64,000 nucleotides of DNA from QHWT01 sp963755695 (lineage in GTDB: Bacteria; Acidobacteriota; Vicinamibacteria; Vicinamibacterales; 2-12-FULL-66-21): contig CAVWLB010000010.1 of NCBI GenBank assembly GCA_963755695.1, positions 2,294,001 through 2,358,000 of the forward strand. Direction: 5' to 3'. The notes under the pieces were generated by a model that saw nothing but the letters and a program-made list of their open reading frames with translations, was not told the origin of the DNA and made no database searches. A program made the position numbers and the translations under genes. Numbering within the stretch: the first letter of the stretch is position 1; each line of letters starts with the position of its first letter. Below are positions 50,343 to 58,593 of the stretch, in pieces.

Positions 50343-51002
50343 GGACTTGCGGAATCGGATCGCGTAGTGGCCTGGAACGATCCCGTTTTCGTTGACCCGC
50401 TCGAAGCCGGCCGTCGTGGCGAGGGCGACGACCTCGTCGGCGTCGATTCCGGTCTCCGACGTCCCCTGGCCTTCCCGCGGCAGATCCACGACGAGCATCA
50501 GGCCGCCCGGCTTCAACGACGCGGCAATCGACTGCAGCATCTCGCGCTGGCGATCGAAGAAGCTCAAGACGTTGACGAGAGCCACCGCATCGACGGACCG
50601 AGGGGCGAGGCCCGAGGACGTCGGCTGACCCTGGACGGCCGAGAAGTTTCGAAGCCCTTCCGCTTGGGCCCGGGCGTTCATGTAATCAACCATCCGCCGA
50701 TCCAGTTCCGTCGCGATCGCCTTTCCGGTCGGTCCCACCTGCTCGGCCATCACCCGCGCGAGAAAACCCGATCCCGCCCCGATGTCGGCGGCCGTCATCC
50801 CGGGCTTCAGTTCCATCAGGCCGACGATGGCGACGCGGTACCGGAACACCGCACGCGTCGTGCTCTCGAACTCCGCCGCCATCGCCTCGGGCGTCCGGGT
50901 CTTGTACTGCTCTTCCCAGATGTTCTTCTTCGGCACCTGCGCGGCGACGCCCGGTGTCCCGCTCACGAGAACGATCAACGCTATCCACGCGGCTCTCGGC
51001 AT
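50340..51002 (-). CDS. Class I SAM methyltransferase with signal peptide
   Basis: The 220-residue protein begins MPRAAWIALIVLVSGTPGVAAQV, a clear Sec-type signal peptide. It is followed by a Rossmann methyltransferase domain: motif I MTAADIGAGSGFLARVMAEQVG, then AIATELDRRMVDYMN, VDAVALVNVLSFF and SLKPGGLMLVVDLPREG. SAM is not expected outside the cytoplasm, so either the leader is a membrane anchor facing in or the domain has another role. The closest type is the UbiE/Ph0226-like 'methyltransferase with TAT/Sec leader' seen in Acidobacteria. Confidence 0.8.
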   Translation of the reverse strand: MPRAAWIALIVLVSGTPGVAAQVPKKNIWEEQYKTRTPEAMAAEFESTTRAVFRYRVAIVGLMELKPGMTAADIGAGSGFLARVMAEQVGPTGKAIATELDRRMVDYMNARAQAEGLRNFSAVQGQPTSSGLAPRSVDAVALVNVLSFFDRQREMLQSIAASLKPGGLMLVVDLPREGQGTSETGIDADEVVALATTAGFERVNENGIVPGHYAIRFRKS

Positions 51003-51117
51003 GTGCCAGAGCCTAGCATGCGAAAGCGGACTGCCTCAGCTGATGGGACGAACGCCAGGACCAGTGGCTCCTGCGAACGGCGACCGGCGGGACCAGGATC
51101 GCCAAGGAACCGCACGG

Positions 51118-51714
51118 TCAGCTGCGTGCGTAGCTTTGTGTCGCCATCCGCTTGCCACCCTGCCGGTGCGCCGCTTCCGACATCGCGTGCACGCCGGTGG
51201 CATCGATCCACCGATTGTAGAAGTTGAACAAGGCGCAGACGGTGATGGCGAAATAGATCGCTTCGTCCGTCCAGCCGGCGGCGTGCAGCAGGTCGATGTC
51301 TGCCGGCCCGATGTTCGGCGAGTCGTGGTTGACCCTGTCGATGAACCGGAAGAGCGCCTTGTGCCGATCGTCGAGCGCGGACGATTCGATGCCCGCCAGC
51401 ACGCCGGCGACGAGCGCTTCATCCCCCAGCAGTTCCGCCGCAACTGCGGCGTGAGACTTGATTCAAAACGGACAGTGATTGCGCTGCGAGGTATATGCGG
51501 CAATCAGCTCGCGCATGCCTGGACTGAGGGGCGCGGGCCCGCGCAGAATCTCCTGCGTGAACCGCGCGAGGTGAGTGGTCGCGGACGGCAAGTAGGCAAA
51601 GAGGTGCCAGATCTGCGGGTATTCAGCCCCCTGCCGCTGCATTGCCTCAATCAGCTCGCGGTAGGGGCCGGCCTTCGGGTCGCGCTCGACCGCCGGGAGA
51701 AACATCGAATCCAT
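51118..51714 (-). CDS. AhpD/CMD-type peroxidase-like selenoprotein (CxxU)
   Basis: Two open segments in the same frame are separated by a single TGA (51463-51465). Together they encode 198 residues of a peroxidase-related carboxymuconolactone decarboxylase (AhpD-like) protein: FLPAVERDPKAGPYRELIEAM, then TSQRNHCPF-U-IKSHAAVAAELLGDEALVAGVLAG, then LFRFIDRVNHDSPNIGPADI. The family's redox site is CxxCxxxH. Here Cys81 and His88 are kept and the second cysteine (residue 84) is UGA. A GC-rich hairpin with a G in its loop lies 12-27 nt downstream of the UGA, as in bacterial SECIS elements. There are no other stops or frameshifts. It is probably a thiol/selenol peroxidase. It follows a MetE-like gene by 23 bp. 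Confidence 0.85.
51436..51451 (-). promoter_or_regulatory. Candidate bacterial SECIS hairpin
   Basis: On the coding strand CGCCGC and GCGGCG form a 6-bp stem around the loop AGTT. The loop G is at position 19 after the UGA, inside the 16-37 nt range known for bacterial SECIS elements. Confidence 0.65.
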
Positions 51715-51737
51715 AGGTGGTCAAATCCTCGTGGGCA

Positions 51738-52943
51738 CTATCCGGCGGCCGTTTTGGGAACGATGTCGAGCTGCAGCGCCGGATCGGCGGCCGGTACCGG
51801 ACGTTCTTGCAGGCCGAGCTCTCGCCGGACGATGTTGCAACCTTGAGCGATGGCGCTGGCCTTGTAAAACGCAATCTCGCGATTACAGCCCTGACGGCCG
51901 AACCCGCAGTCGCTCGACACGATCAACTGCTCCGGCGCGATGTGTTCGAGGGCCCTGCGAATCGACGCGGCCACGTCCTCCGCGCGATCCGCCTGGAGCA
52001 CGCGATGGCTGACGGCGCCAATGCAGATTTTCTTTGGCAGCTTGCCTTTATCGGAGCCGAACAGCTCGATGTCGCTGAAGTTGCGATCCTTGGTCTCGAT
52101 CGTCCAGACGTCCCCCTTCATCTCGTTCAGATACAGCTCGAACGATGCCTTGTAGCTGGTGTCCTCCATGACCCGCTGCATGTTCGGGTTGCCCCAGCAC
52201 GTATGGATCCAGATCTCCACATCGTCGAGCCCCTGCACCTCGCGGTTGTAGCACTCGATCATGAACTTCACCTTGTCGTCTTTCGGTCCGAAGGTGTTGG
52301 CCATGAAGTGCAGCGTGGGCTCCTCGATCTGGATGCACCGGCAGCCGGCCGCGCGGAGCGCGAGCAGTTCCGTGTTCATGGCGACGGCCATGTCCCACAC
52401 GACCTCGCGGTTGTCCGTGTATTTCTTGGTGTGGATGTCGAGAAACAGACCCATCACCTGCGAGCAGCAGGTTCCGAAGCGCACCGGTTTCGGCGACTTG
52501 CCCTGCGCGATGCGCCAGATCTTTGGATAGTCGAGCGGTCGATGTTCAATCTTGTCGACGACCCGCGGCCAGCGCCACGCGGTGTAGATCTCGTTGAGCA
52601 GCGTTCCGGGCGGGTACCTGAGCCAGGGACTCCGCGTCTGCTCCGACTGGAGATGATCGCCCTCGAAGCCGGTCCAGCGCTGGAGCGGATAGTGATGCCA
52701 GCTCCGACCGGCGAAATCCTCGTCGCAATGGAAATCGCCGTGAGTGAGGATGTCGAGGCCGGCGCGTTCCTCGTCGCTGATGACCACGGCCATGGCGTCC
52801 TGGAATTTCTCGCGGAAGCGCACGTCCAGCATACAGGTGTCGAGCGGTCGCCCCCACATGCTGGTGTCGAACCATCGCGGCCGCGGCCACGAGCCTGTGA
52901 CCGTGGCCGGCAGCATCAGATTCCTGGTGACGGTGAAGGCCAT
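51738..52943 (-). CDS. MetE C-terminal-like (cobalamin-independent methionine synthase family) protein
   Basis: The 401-residue protein starts MAFTVTRNLMLPATVTGSWPRPRWF, the usual beginning of stand-alone MetE_C/UROD-type proteins. The zinc ligands appear as WIHTCWGN (His and Cys) and SSDCGFGRQ (Cys), and IQIEEPTLHFMA is the Glu region. No N-terminal MetE half is present, so it is a core-type methyltransferase whose methyl donor may not be methyltetrahydrofolate-Glu3. It has no signal peptide. It is transcribed ahead of the selenoprotein gene. Confidence 0.82.
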   Translation of the reverse strand: MAFTVTRNLMLPATVTGSWPRPRWFDTSMWGRPLDTCMLDVRFREKFQDAMAVVISDEERAGLDILTHGDFHCDEDFAGRSWHHYPLQRWTGFEGDHLQSEQTRSPWLRYPPGTLLNEIYTAWRWPRVVDKIEHRPLDYPKIWRIAQGKSPKPVRFGTCCSQVMGLFLDIHTKKYTDNREVVWDMAVAMNTELLALRAAGCRCIQIEEPTLHFMANTFGPKDDKVKFMIECYNREVQGLDDVEIWIHTCWGNPNMQRVMEDTSYKASFELYLNEMKGDVWTIETKDRNFSDIELFGSDKGKLPKKICIGAVSHRVLQADRAEDVAASIRRALEHIAPEQLIVSSDCGFGRQGCNREIAFYKASAIAQGCNIVRRELGLQERPVPAADPALQLDIVPKTAAG

Positions 52944-53011
52944 GGGGTGGAGAATATCATCCCGGCATGGTTCTCTGGTCACCTACGATTCCACGCGTGA
53001 GGGACTGATTC

Positions 53012-54130
53012 ATGAGTGTTGACAAGATGGGTGCGGGAGTAGACCGGCGTGAGTTCTTCAAAGTTGCCGGCGCTGGCCTGGCGGCGAGTGTGGCGCTGAC
53101 GCCGCGAGAGCAGGCGCTGTCGCAGTCACTGGAAGAAAAGAACAAGTTCGATCGAATCGCGTCCTGCTCCTACCCGATTCGCTACATCTTCAAGACCCGC
53201 CCGCGTCCGGCGGGCGCCGCGGGATCCGGCGGCGGTGGGGGATCGGAGCTGTCGGAAGAGCTGAAGAAGAAGTACGGCGAGATCACGATGCTGGACTTCC
53301 CGCAGTTCACCAAGGACACGTTCCCTGGCGTCACTCACATGGATATCTTCTCAGGACTGTTTGGCGACGTGACCGACGACAGCATGTTCGTTGGCGGCCA
53401 GTTCGAGCCGTCCACGCCGCCGGGACGCAAGTGGCTCGACAAGCTCGTGGCCAAGATGTCGGCCACCGGGACGAAGGTGCAGCACATCTCGAACAATGCC
53501 CCGAACAATCTGGCGGACTCGGACGCGGCGCTTCGAAAGGCAGGGGTCGAGGTCGGCAAGCGGTGGCTCGACGCGGCGGTGATTCTCGGCGCCAAGTCCG
53601 TGCGCATGAACTCGCCGCGGGCACTCGGCCCGAGCATTCGTCCGAATGCGGTGATCGATCCGGAGACCCGCTATCCAAAGAACAACGACATCGTACCGCT
53701 GCTCAACAACGCCATCGAGTCGTACAAGGAGATGGCCGACTACGGCGGCGACCGCGGCATCAAGGTCACGATCGAGAACCACTGGGGGCTCGCGGCCGAC
53801 CCGGTCAACATCCGGATCATCCTCGAGGAAGTGAATCACCCCTACTGCGAAGCCTCACCCGACTTCTGCAACTGGGAACACGAGCACATGCTGTTCAGCG
53901 GACTGAAAACGCTGGCTCCTTATGCGCACACCAACGTGCACGCGAAATACTGGGATCGCTGGGGGGAGCACAACGACGTGCAGCGCGCGACCAGAATCAT
54001 GCTCGCCGGCGGGTTCAAGGGCACGTTCGCGCTCGAGTACGAAGCGGGGCCGCTGAACGGGATCGAAGGCGCGAAATATCTTTACAAGGAGGTGCTGGCG
54101 GCACTCTCCTCGCCAACGCCGGTGGTCTAG
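53012..54130 (+). CDS. Sugar isomerase/epimerase-like TIM barrel with Tat leader
   Basis: The 372-residue protein contains GVDRREFFKVAGAGLAASVAL, a twin-arginine leader. A Gly-rich linker at about 67-78 precedes an AP-endonuclease-2-like barrel with GAKSVRMNSPRAL, GIKVTIENHWGLAADP (Glu/His metal site), SPDFCNWEHEH, YAHTNVHAKYWD and FALEYEAGPLNG. It is an exported relative of sugar isomerases with unknown substrate. It is convergent with the borosin methyltransferase gene, only 4 bp apart. Confidence 0.83.
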   Translation: MSVDKMGAGVDRREFFKVAGAGLAASVALTPREQALSQSLEEKNKFDRIASCSYPIRYIFKTRPRPAGAAGSGGGGGSELSEELKKKYGEITMLDFPQFTKDTFPGVTHMDIFSGLFGDVTDDSMFVGGQFEPSTPPGRKWLDKLVAKMSATGTKVQHISNNAPNNLADSDAALRKAGVEVGKRWLDAAVILGAKSVRMNSPRALGPSIRPNAVIDPETRYPKNNDIVPLLNNAIESYKEMADYGGDRGIKVTIENHWGLAADPVNIRIILEEVNHPYCEASPDFCNWEHEHMLFSGLKTLAPYAHTNVHAKYWDRWGEHNDVQRATRIMLAGGFKGTFALEYEAGPLNGIEGAKYLYKEVLAALSSPTPVV

Positions 54131-54134
54131 TGGC

Positions 54135-54941
54135 CTAGCTCACAGGCTCGCTCATCCAGCGTTTGATTCGCGGATCTCGCAGCCGTGACGGACGCGGCGG
54201 CACATACAGCGTCATCATGGGATGCACCCTCGCCTCGGTCAGCTTGGCGAGCGACGTGCGCCTAATCGCGGCGTCGCACACCGAGAACGGCGATGCCTGG
54301 TAGAGGAACACCGGATGCCGCGGCGGATAGAAACGACCGAGCCGAGCGGCGAGAACCGCCAGCCGTTCGGGCCGGCATTCCATGCCCGCCCGCGCTCCCG
54401 GTTCTCCGAGCACCCCAACCTGCCAGAGGATCAAGGCGCTCGAGGGATCGAACCGCCGCCGGGCGGCGAGAAAATCCGTCGCTTCGAAGCTCTGGCAGCC
54501 GGAGGCGGCGGGGTTCACGCCCAGATCCGCAAACAGGCAGTCCTCCGCAGAAATACCCGGGAGCATGCGCGCCCGAAATCCCTCCCGGCGCGCCCTCCGG
54601 ATTGCGTCGTGAGACGGTCCGACGAAAACACCCGGGTGTCCATAGAAGGCCGCGCACGTCCTCGAGCCCCCGCGAACGGCTGCGAGAATGCGTTCGGCCA
54701 TGTCGCGATACGATGCGCGCCGCGTCCGGCCGGGCTGGTAGGCGTCCTTGAGCGACTCCGCGGTGGGGTTCAAGTCCCGTACCCAGCTGTCGCTCAAGGA
54801 ATCGGCCACGAGATACAACAGTTTCTGCGCAGTCCGCATGGCGCGCAGCGCCTCGGGCGTGGTGTGATCGGCGACCTTGATGCCGGTTCCAACCACGACG
54901 AGCGTACCCCGGCGGGCGGGCCCGCTTACCGTTTCTGCCAC
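54135..54941 (-). CDS. Borosin-type peptide alpha-N-methyltransferase (SonM-like)
   Basis: The 268-residue protein is a tetrapyrrole-methylase-fold SAM enzyme. Its sequence follows bacterial borosin methyltransferases: GTLVVVGTGIKVADHTT, CAAFYGHPGVFVGPSHDA, ARMLPGISAEDCLFADLGVN and GCQSFEATDF. Arg74, Tyr78 and Tyr100 reproduce the spacing of the catalytic Arg72, Tyr76 and Tyr98 of OphMA. It has no fused core peptide, so it is the split form. The GTG start lies inside the last codons of the precursor gene (16-bp overlap), so the two are translationally coupled. It should methylate backbone amides of the neighbouring peptide. Confidence 0.9.
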   Translation of the reverse strand: MAETVSGPARRGTLVVVGTGIKVADHTTPEALRAMRTAQKLLYLVADSLSDSWVRDLNPTAESLKDAYQPGRTRRASYRDMAERILAAVRGGSRTCAAFYGHPGVFVGPSHDAIRRARREGFRARMLPGISAEDCLFADLGVNPAASGCQSFEATDFLAARRRFDPSSALILWQVGVLGEPGARAGMECRPERLAVLAARLGRFYPPRHPVFLYQASPFSVCDAAIRRTSLAKLTEARVHPMMTLYVPPRPSRLRDPRIKRWMSEPVS

Positions 54942-55150
54942 CAGCCGATCACCGTCACTGGCGGCCGCAACTGATCGTCCTGAGTCGCCTCGAGGACCTT
55001 GTTGAGATCGCGGGACATGAGAACGTTCAGGTCCGCTTCACTGAGTCCGTACTGATCGACGAGGCCGACGAATCTCTCGAATGTGGCCTGCGCGTCGCCA
55101 TCCTTTTGGAGAGCTCTCATGAATTCTCTGAGACGATCCAGCTGCGCCAT
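54926..55150 (-). CDS. Borosin precursor peptide (SonA-like)
   Basis: The 74-residue peptide starts at the ATG at 55150, which has GGAGG 5 nt upstream (two earlier start codons have poorer spacing). Residues about 1-55 form a helical leader; VDQYGLSEADLNVLMSRDL is the borosin-binding-domain pattern (YGLT/SxxxxxxxMxxDL) known from SonA. The C-terminal 13-14 residues, after QDDQLR, are PPVTVIGWWQKR. They are rich in beta-branched and aromatic residues and are the likely methylated core. The gene is 23 bp after a kinase gene and overlaps the methyltransferase. Confidence 0.88.
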   Translation of the reverse strand: MAQLDRLREFMRALQKDGDAQATFERFVGLVDQYGLSEADLNVLMSRDLNKVLEATQDDQLRPPVTVIGWWQKR

Positions 55151-55173
55151 CATCACCTCCCGCGGCGCTTACG

Positions 55174-57762
55174 CTATCTTGCGATGCCGAGGGTCGCAAG
55201 CAGTTTCGCGAAGCGCGCATCAGAGCGAAGACTGTCGAAACGGGGATCCACGGCGATGTACGCGACCCACGGTTCCTGTCGATCGGCCGCGCGTTCGAGC
55301 CAGGTCAGGGCCTCGTCGGTCTGCTTGAGACCCGCGAGCACGACCGCGGCCGCAGCGGCAACATCAGGCTCCTGCCTCGCGTAGCGGGCTGCAAGATCGT
55401 CGGCAATCCGTTCTGCCTCGGCGCGTCTCCCGGCCGACGCCAGAATGAATCCCCTCGTGCCCGCCGACACCGGATTGGCGAGCGCGGCGGCGGCGATATC
55501 CGCTTCCGCCAGCGCACGCGTGAAGTCGTGCGTGTAGCCGTAAGCCTCCGCCAGGGCGAGATGCGACATCGCAAAGCTCTGATCGATCTGCACGGTCTTC
55601 TCGAGCTGCGCGACCGCGGCATCGTAATCCCGCGCGAAGATCTGCAACGACCCGACGACAACGTTGACGGCGGGCGACAGGGGATCGAGGGCGTGAGCCG
55701 CGTTGATTTCGGCAACGGCCTCCTTCACGCGGCCGCGCCGCGACAGGAAGTCCGCATACCAGTGATGCGCGCTCGAATATCCAGGCTTCAGTGCGGTCGC
55801 CCGTTGAAAGTGCTCTTCCGCAGCATCCCACTCGAAGCGTTCCTCTGCAATCAGTCCCAGGGAGGCGTGCGCTTCCGCGAGCGACTGGTCCAAGGTCAGC
55901 GCGGTCGTCGCCGCGGCGGTGGCGCGTTCGGCGGCATCGCCGCGAGGAGCGTGACCGTAGACCGCCAGCAAGGTGTAAGCATCCGCCAGGCCGGCGTAGG
56001 CGCGCGCGAACCGCGGGTCACGATCGATGGCCTCCTGGAAATACAGGATGCTTCGTTGCAATCCTTCGGTGGTGCGCGTGTTCGCCTCGTAGCGGCCCCG
56101 CAAGTACAGATCGAACACGGTCACATCCTGTCCCCCGACGCCACCCCGCGGCGCTGTCGTCAACGCGTTCTGCTGCTGCGAGCTGAGGTGCAGATTGATG
56201 CTGTCGGCAACCGCCTTGGCGATCCGCCCTTGGAGTGCCATGACGTCGGTCAGCGCAACCTCGAAGGTGTCGTTCCAGATCTGAGAGTCGGTGCCCGCCT
56301 GAATCAGTCGGGCGCTGACCCGGACGCGGCTCGGCGGCCCGGCAGCACTGTCGTGAACGACGAAAATCGACCCTTCCAGCGCAGCGTCGACGTGCAGCGC
56401 ACGGGCGATCTCGGGCAGTGGCGTCTTCGCGCCCTTGAAGCGCATCGCGGATGTCCGGGAAATGACGTTCAGCCCGTTGAGACGGCCAAGGGCGCCAATC
56501 AGCTCCTCGGTCAGACCGTCTGCGAGGTAGTCGTCAGCGGCATTACGTGAAACGTTCTCCAGCGGCAGGACCACGATGGAGTCGATCGTCGAGGCCGACG
56601 GTCCCGGGCGCGACACGACCCACTGCCGTCCGCCGAGCAGCGTGACGGCCACCGTCGCGGCCGCGAGGGCTCCCCAGTGCCACGCTCCCCACTTCCGCTT
56701 CGCCGGCGGCGTCGGCACCGTCCGTGAAGTGGTGATGTCCTCCAACGCGCGAGCGAGATCCGCCTCGAACGCATCTGCGCTCGGAGGACGGTCCTCAGGG
56801 TTTCGTGCCAGGGCGCGGTCGACGATCCGTACGAACGGCGCCGGAAGATCGGGACGCGCTTCGCTGAGCGGGATCGCGCGTTGATCCGCGTGGTGCGCGC
56901 GTAACTCTTCGACGGTCGTCGCCAGCACCGGGAACGACGCGGTCACGAGCCGGTAGAGGAGTACACCGACGCTGTAGAGATCCGTCCGCACGCTGGCGGC
57001 GTCCCCGCCGAAGATCTCCGGCGCAATGTAGAGCGGCGTCCCGGCAACGTCGCGCGGAACCAGCGCGTGCTCCGGCGCCAGTTCGTGCCCCGTCCCGAGA
57101 TCCATCAGCACGATTCGTCCGCTCTCCTCCCGCATCACGTTCTGCGTCTTGATGTCCCGGTGCACCAGTCCGGCGGCATGAATGGCGGCAAGCGCGCGGC
57201 ACAGCTCGATGCCCACGCGCGCCGCTGCTCCGGCACTCAGCGTTCCGCGGACGGCAACGAATTCCTCCAGCGTCGCCCCCTGGACGAGATCCATCCAGAG
57301 ACCGACACGCCCGTCGTGGCTCGCAACGCCGTGCACGGCGACGACGTTGGGGTGTCGGATGCGTGCGAGCAGGCGCGCTTCGGCGGTGATGTGCGAAGTC
57401 TGGAGGTCTGCACCTGGATCTTCACGCAGCAGCTTCAGCGCGACGTCGCGCTCCAGATCCTGATCCCACGCGCGAAACACTTCGCCGGACGTTCCACTCC
57501 CCAACCGCTCGAGAAGGACCAACGACCCCCACGTGCCGATCGACGCATCGGACAGCGGCCGCGCCACCACGCGCGGCATCGCCGAATCCTCGGGCGGAAC
57601 CGGCAGCGTACGGTGGAGAAGCGCCAGCGCCGAGACGACCCTCAGCTGACGCAAAACGGCGCGCTCCTCGGCACCCAGCTGCGACTCGGCGGCATCCCAG
57701 TCGGCCGGCCGTCCGTCGGCAATCGATTCGGCGAGCGAGACGAGTACCGCGTCAGTCTGCAC
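55174..57762 (-). CDS. Ser/Thr kinase with TolB-N-like and TPR domains
   Basis: The 862-residue protein has a kinase domain at about 75-340 with LLERLGSGTSGEVF, VALKLL, VHRDIKTQN and an unusual MDLG in place of DFG. A transmembrane helix (HWGALAAATVAVTLLGG) follows, then a TolB/FlgO-like domain (IVVLPLENVSRNAADDYLADGLTEELIGAL) and about eight TPR units to the end (FARAYAGLADAYTLLAVYG, AEAHASLGLIAEERFEWDAAEEHFQRA). The GTG start overlaps the sigma factor gene by 11 bp. It lies in the same transcript unit as the borosin pair and may control it. Confidence 0.87.
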   Translation of the reverse strand: MQTDAVLVSLAESIADGRPADWDAAESQLGAEERAVLRQLRVVSALALLHRTLPVPPEDSAMPRVVARPLSDASIGTWGSLVLLERLGSGTSGEVFRAWDQDLERDVALKLLREDPGADLQTSHITAEARLLARIRHPNVVAVHGVASHDGRVGLWMDLVQGATLEEFVAVRGTLSAGAAARVGIELCRALAAIHAAGLVHRDIKTQNVMREESGRIVLMDLGTGHELAPEHALVPRDVAGTPLYIAPEIFGGDAASVRTDLYSVGVLLYRLVTASFPVLATTVEELRAHHADQRAIPLSEARPDLPAPFVRIVDRALARNPEDRPPSADAFEADLARALEDITTSRTVPTPPAKRKWGAWHWGALAAATVAVTLLGGRQWVVSRPGPSASTIDSIVVLPLENVSRNAADDYLADGLTEELIGALGRLNGLNVISRTSAMRFKGAKTPLPEIARALHVDAALEGSIFVVHDSAAGPPSRVRVSARLIQAGTDSQIWNDTFEVALTDVMALQGRIAKAVADSINLHLSSQQQNALTTAPRGGVGGQDVTVFDLYLRGRYEANTRTTEGLQRSILYFQEAIDRDPRFARAYAGLADAYTLLAVYGHAPRGDAAERATAAATTALTLDQSLAEAHASLGLIAEERFEWDAAEEHFQRATALKPGYSSAHHWYADFLSRRGRVKEAVAEINAAHALDPLSPAVNVVVGSLQIFARDYDAAVAQLEKTVQIDQSFAMSHLALAEAYGYTHDFTRALAEADIAAAALANPVSAGTRGFILASAGRRAEAERIADDLAARYARQEPDVAAAAAVVLAGLKQTDEALTWLERAADRQEPWVAYIAVDPRFDSLRSDARFAKLLATLGIAR

Positions 57763-58333
57763 GGCTCATCTCCTCCGCGAGCCGCAGCAAAGCGCGGGTG
57801 ACGGCCATGCGCGCGGCATCGGCCGACGGCTTCCCGAGCGCGCGCGCGACGGCATCGTAGGTCTCGTCCATCTCGATCCGGGTGATGATCGCCTCGCGCT
57901 CCTCCGGCCGGAGGCGCGCGAGCGCCGCCTCGTAGCGATCCACGGCCTGGCGGCCGATGGCTTCGTCGAGCGGTGAGGCGCTCACATCCGGCTGGTTCTC
58001 GTCGAGCGCCGCGGCAACCGGCCTGCGCGCCGCGCGACGGACCTCGTCGCGAATGCGATTCATTACGGCCTGGCGCAAGTAGGCCTGGAGGGCGCCCTCG
58101 TGACGAGGCTCGAACGAATCGACCCGCTTCACCGTTCGGATGACGGTTTCCTGGACGAGGTCGTCGGTGTCCATCAGGTCGCGAAACGATCGAGGCAGGC
58201 GTCCGCTGGCCCAGCGGCGCAGCGGCGGCAGACAGCGGGCAAAGAGTCGATCGAGCGCACCGGCATCGCCGGCCTTGGCGAGCTGGACCAGAGCCAGCGT
58301 CGACTCAAGGTCGGCCGGTGACGGTTTTTTCAT
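57752..58333 (-). CDS. RNA polymerase sigma factor, ECF/sigma-70 family
   Basis: The 193-residue protein starts MKKPSPADLESTLALVQLAKAGDAGALDRLF; the longer frame above it lacks family similarity. It has sigma region 2 (LPRSFRDLMDTDDLVQETVIRTVKRVDSFEP) and region 4 (LARLRPEEREAIITRIEMDETYDAVARALGKPSADAARMAVTRALLRLAEEM). This is the acidobacterial ECF type commonly encoded just before a PknB-TPR kinase. Together they form a phosphorylation-controlled transcription pair upstream of the borosin genes. Confidence 0.87.
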   Translation of the reverse strand: MKKPSPADLESTLALVQLAKAGDAGALDRLFARCLPPLRRWASGRLPRSFRDLMDTDDLVQETVIRTVKRVDSFEPRHEGALQAYLRQAVMNRIRDEVRRAARRPVAAALDENQPDVSASPLDEAIGRQAVDRYEAALARLRPEEREAIITRIEMDETYDAVARALGKPSADAARMAVTRALLRLAEEMSRAD

Positions 58334-58593
58334 GAGACCAAGACGGCCCACCCATGCGGAACCGCCCGTATCATAGGGGTTCGCGAGGCCGGTTTGAAGC
58401 GCGATGTTCATACCTGCCAACGCGATAGCCGCCGCCCCGCCGTCCTCCACAGCCGTCTGTCCCTCTACTCGCACCTCGCCCCTCACTTCTATAACGATGC
58501 AGAAGGGCGTGGAGAACGGCTGTTCGGAATGGCCGGCGGATGCGTTGATGCAGGTAGCGGGATTTCACGCACGGGCATCCAGGGGCGAAGATC
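58334..58593. other. Divergent intergenic region
   Basis: The 260 bp separates the sigma factor gene (minus) from a kinase gene (plus), so it must hold both promoters. I see no clear -35/-10 pair or operator. Confidence 0.35.

Noticed and set aside
49809..51227. Long plus-strand open frame over propeller and methyltransferase genes
   Set aside because: Antisense shadow; both minus-strand genes have family motifs and signal peptides.
51463..51465. TGA in the AhpD-like gene as a simple nonsense mutation
   Set aside because: It replaces precisely the second redox Cys, the frame stays conserved on both sides and a SECIS-like hairpin follows. A random stop at that codon is unlikely.
54135..54941. 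Cobalamin (CobF/CbiL-like) methyltransferase
   Set aside because: Same fold, but the Arg-Tyr-Tyr triad spacing, FYGHPGVF and LPGISAE context and the overlapping BBD-type peptide point to a borosin enzyme; no cobalamin genes are nearby.
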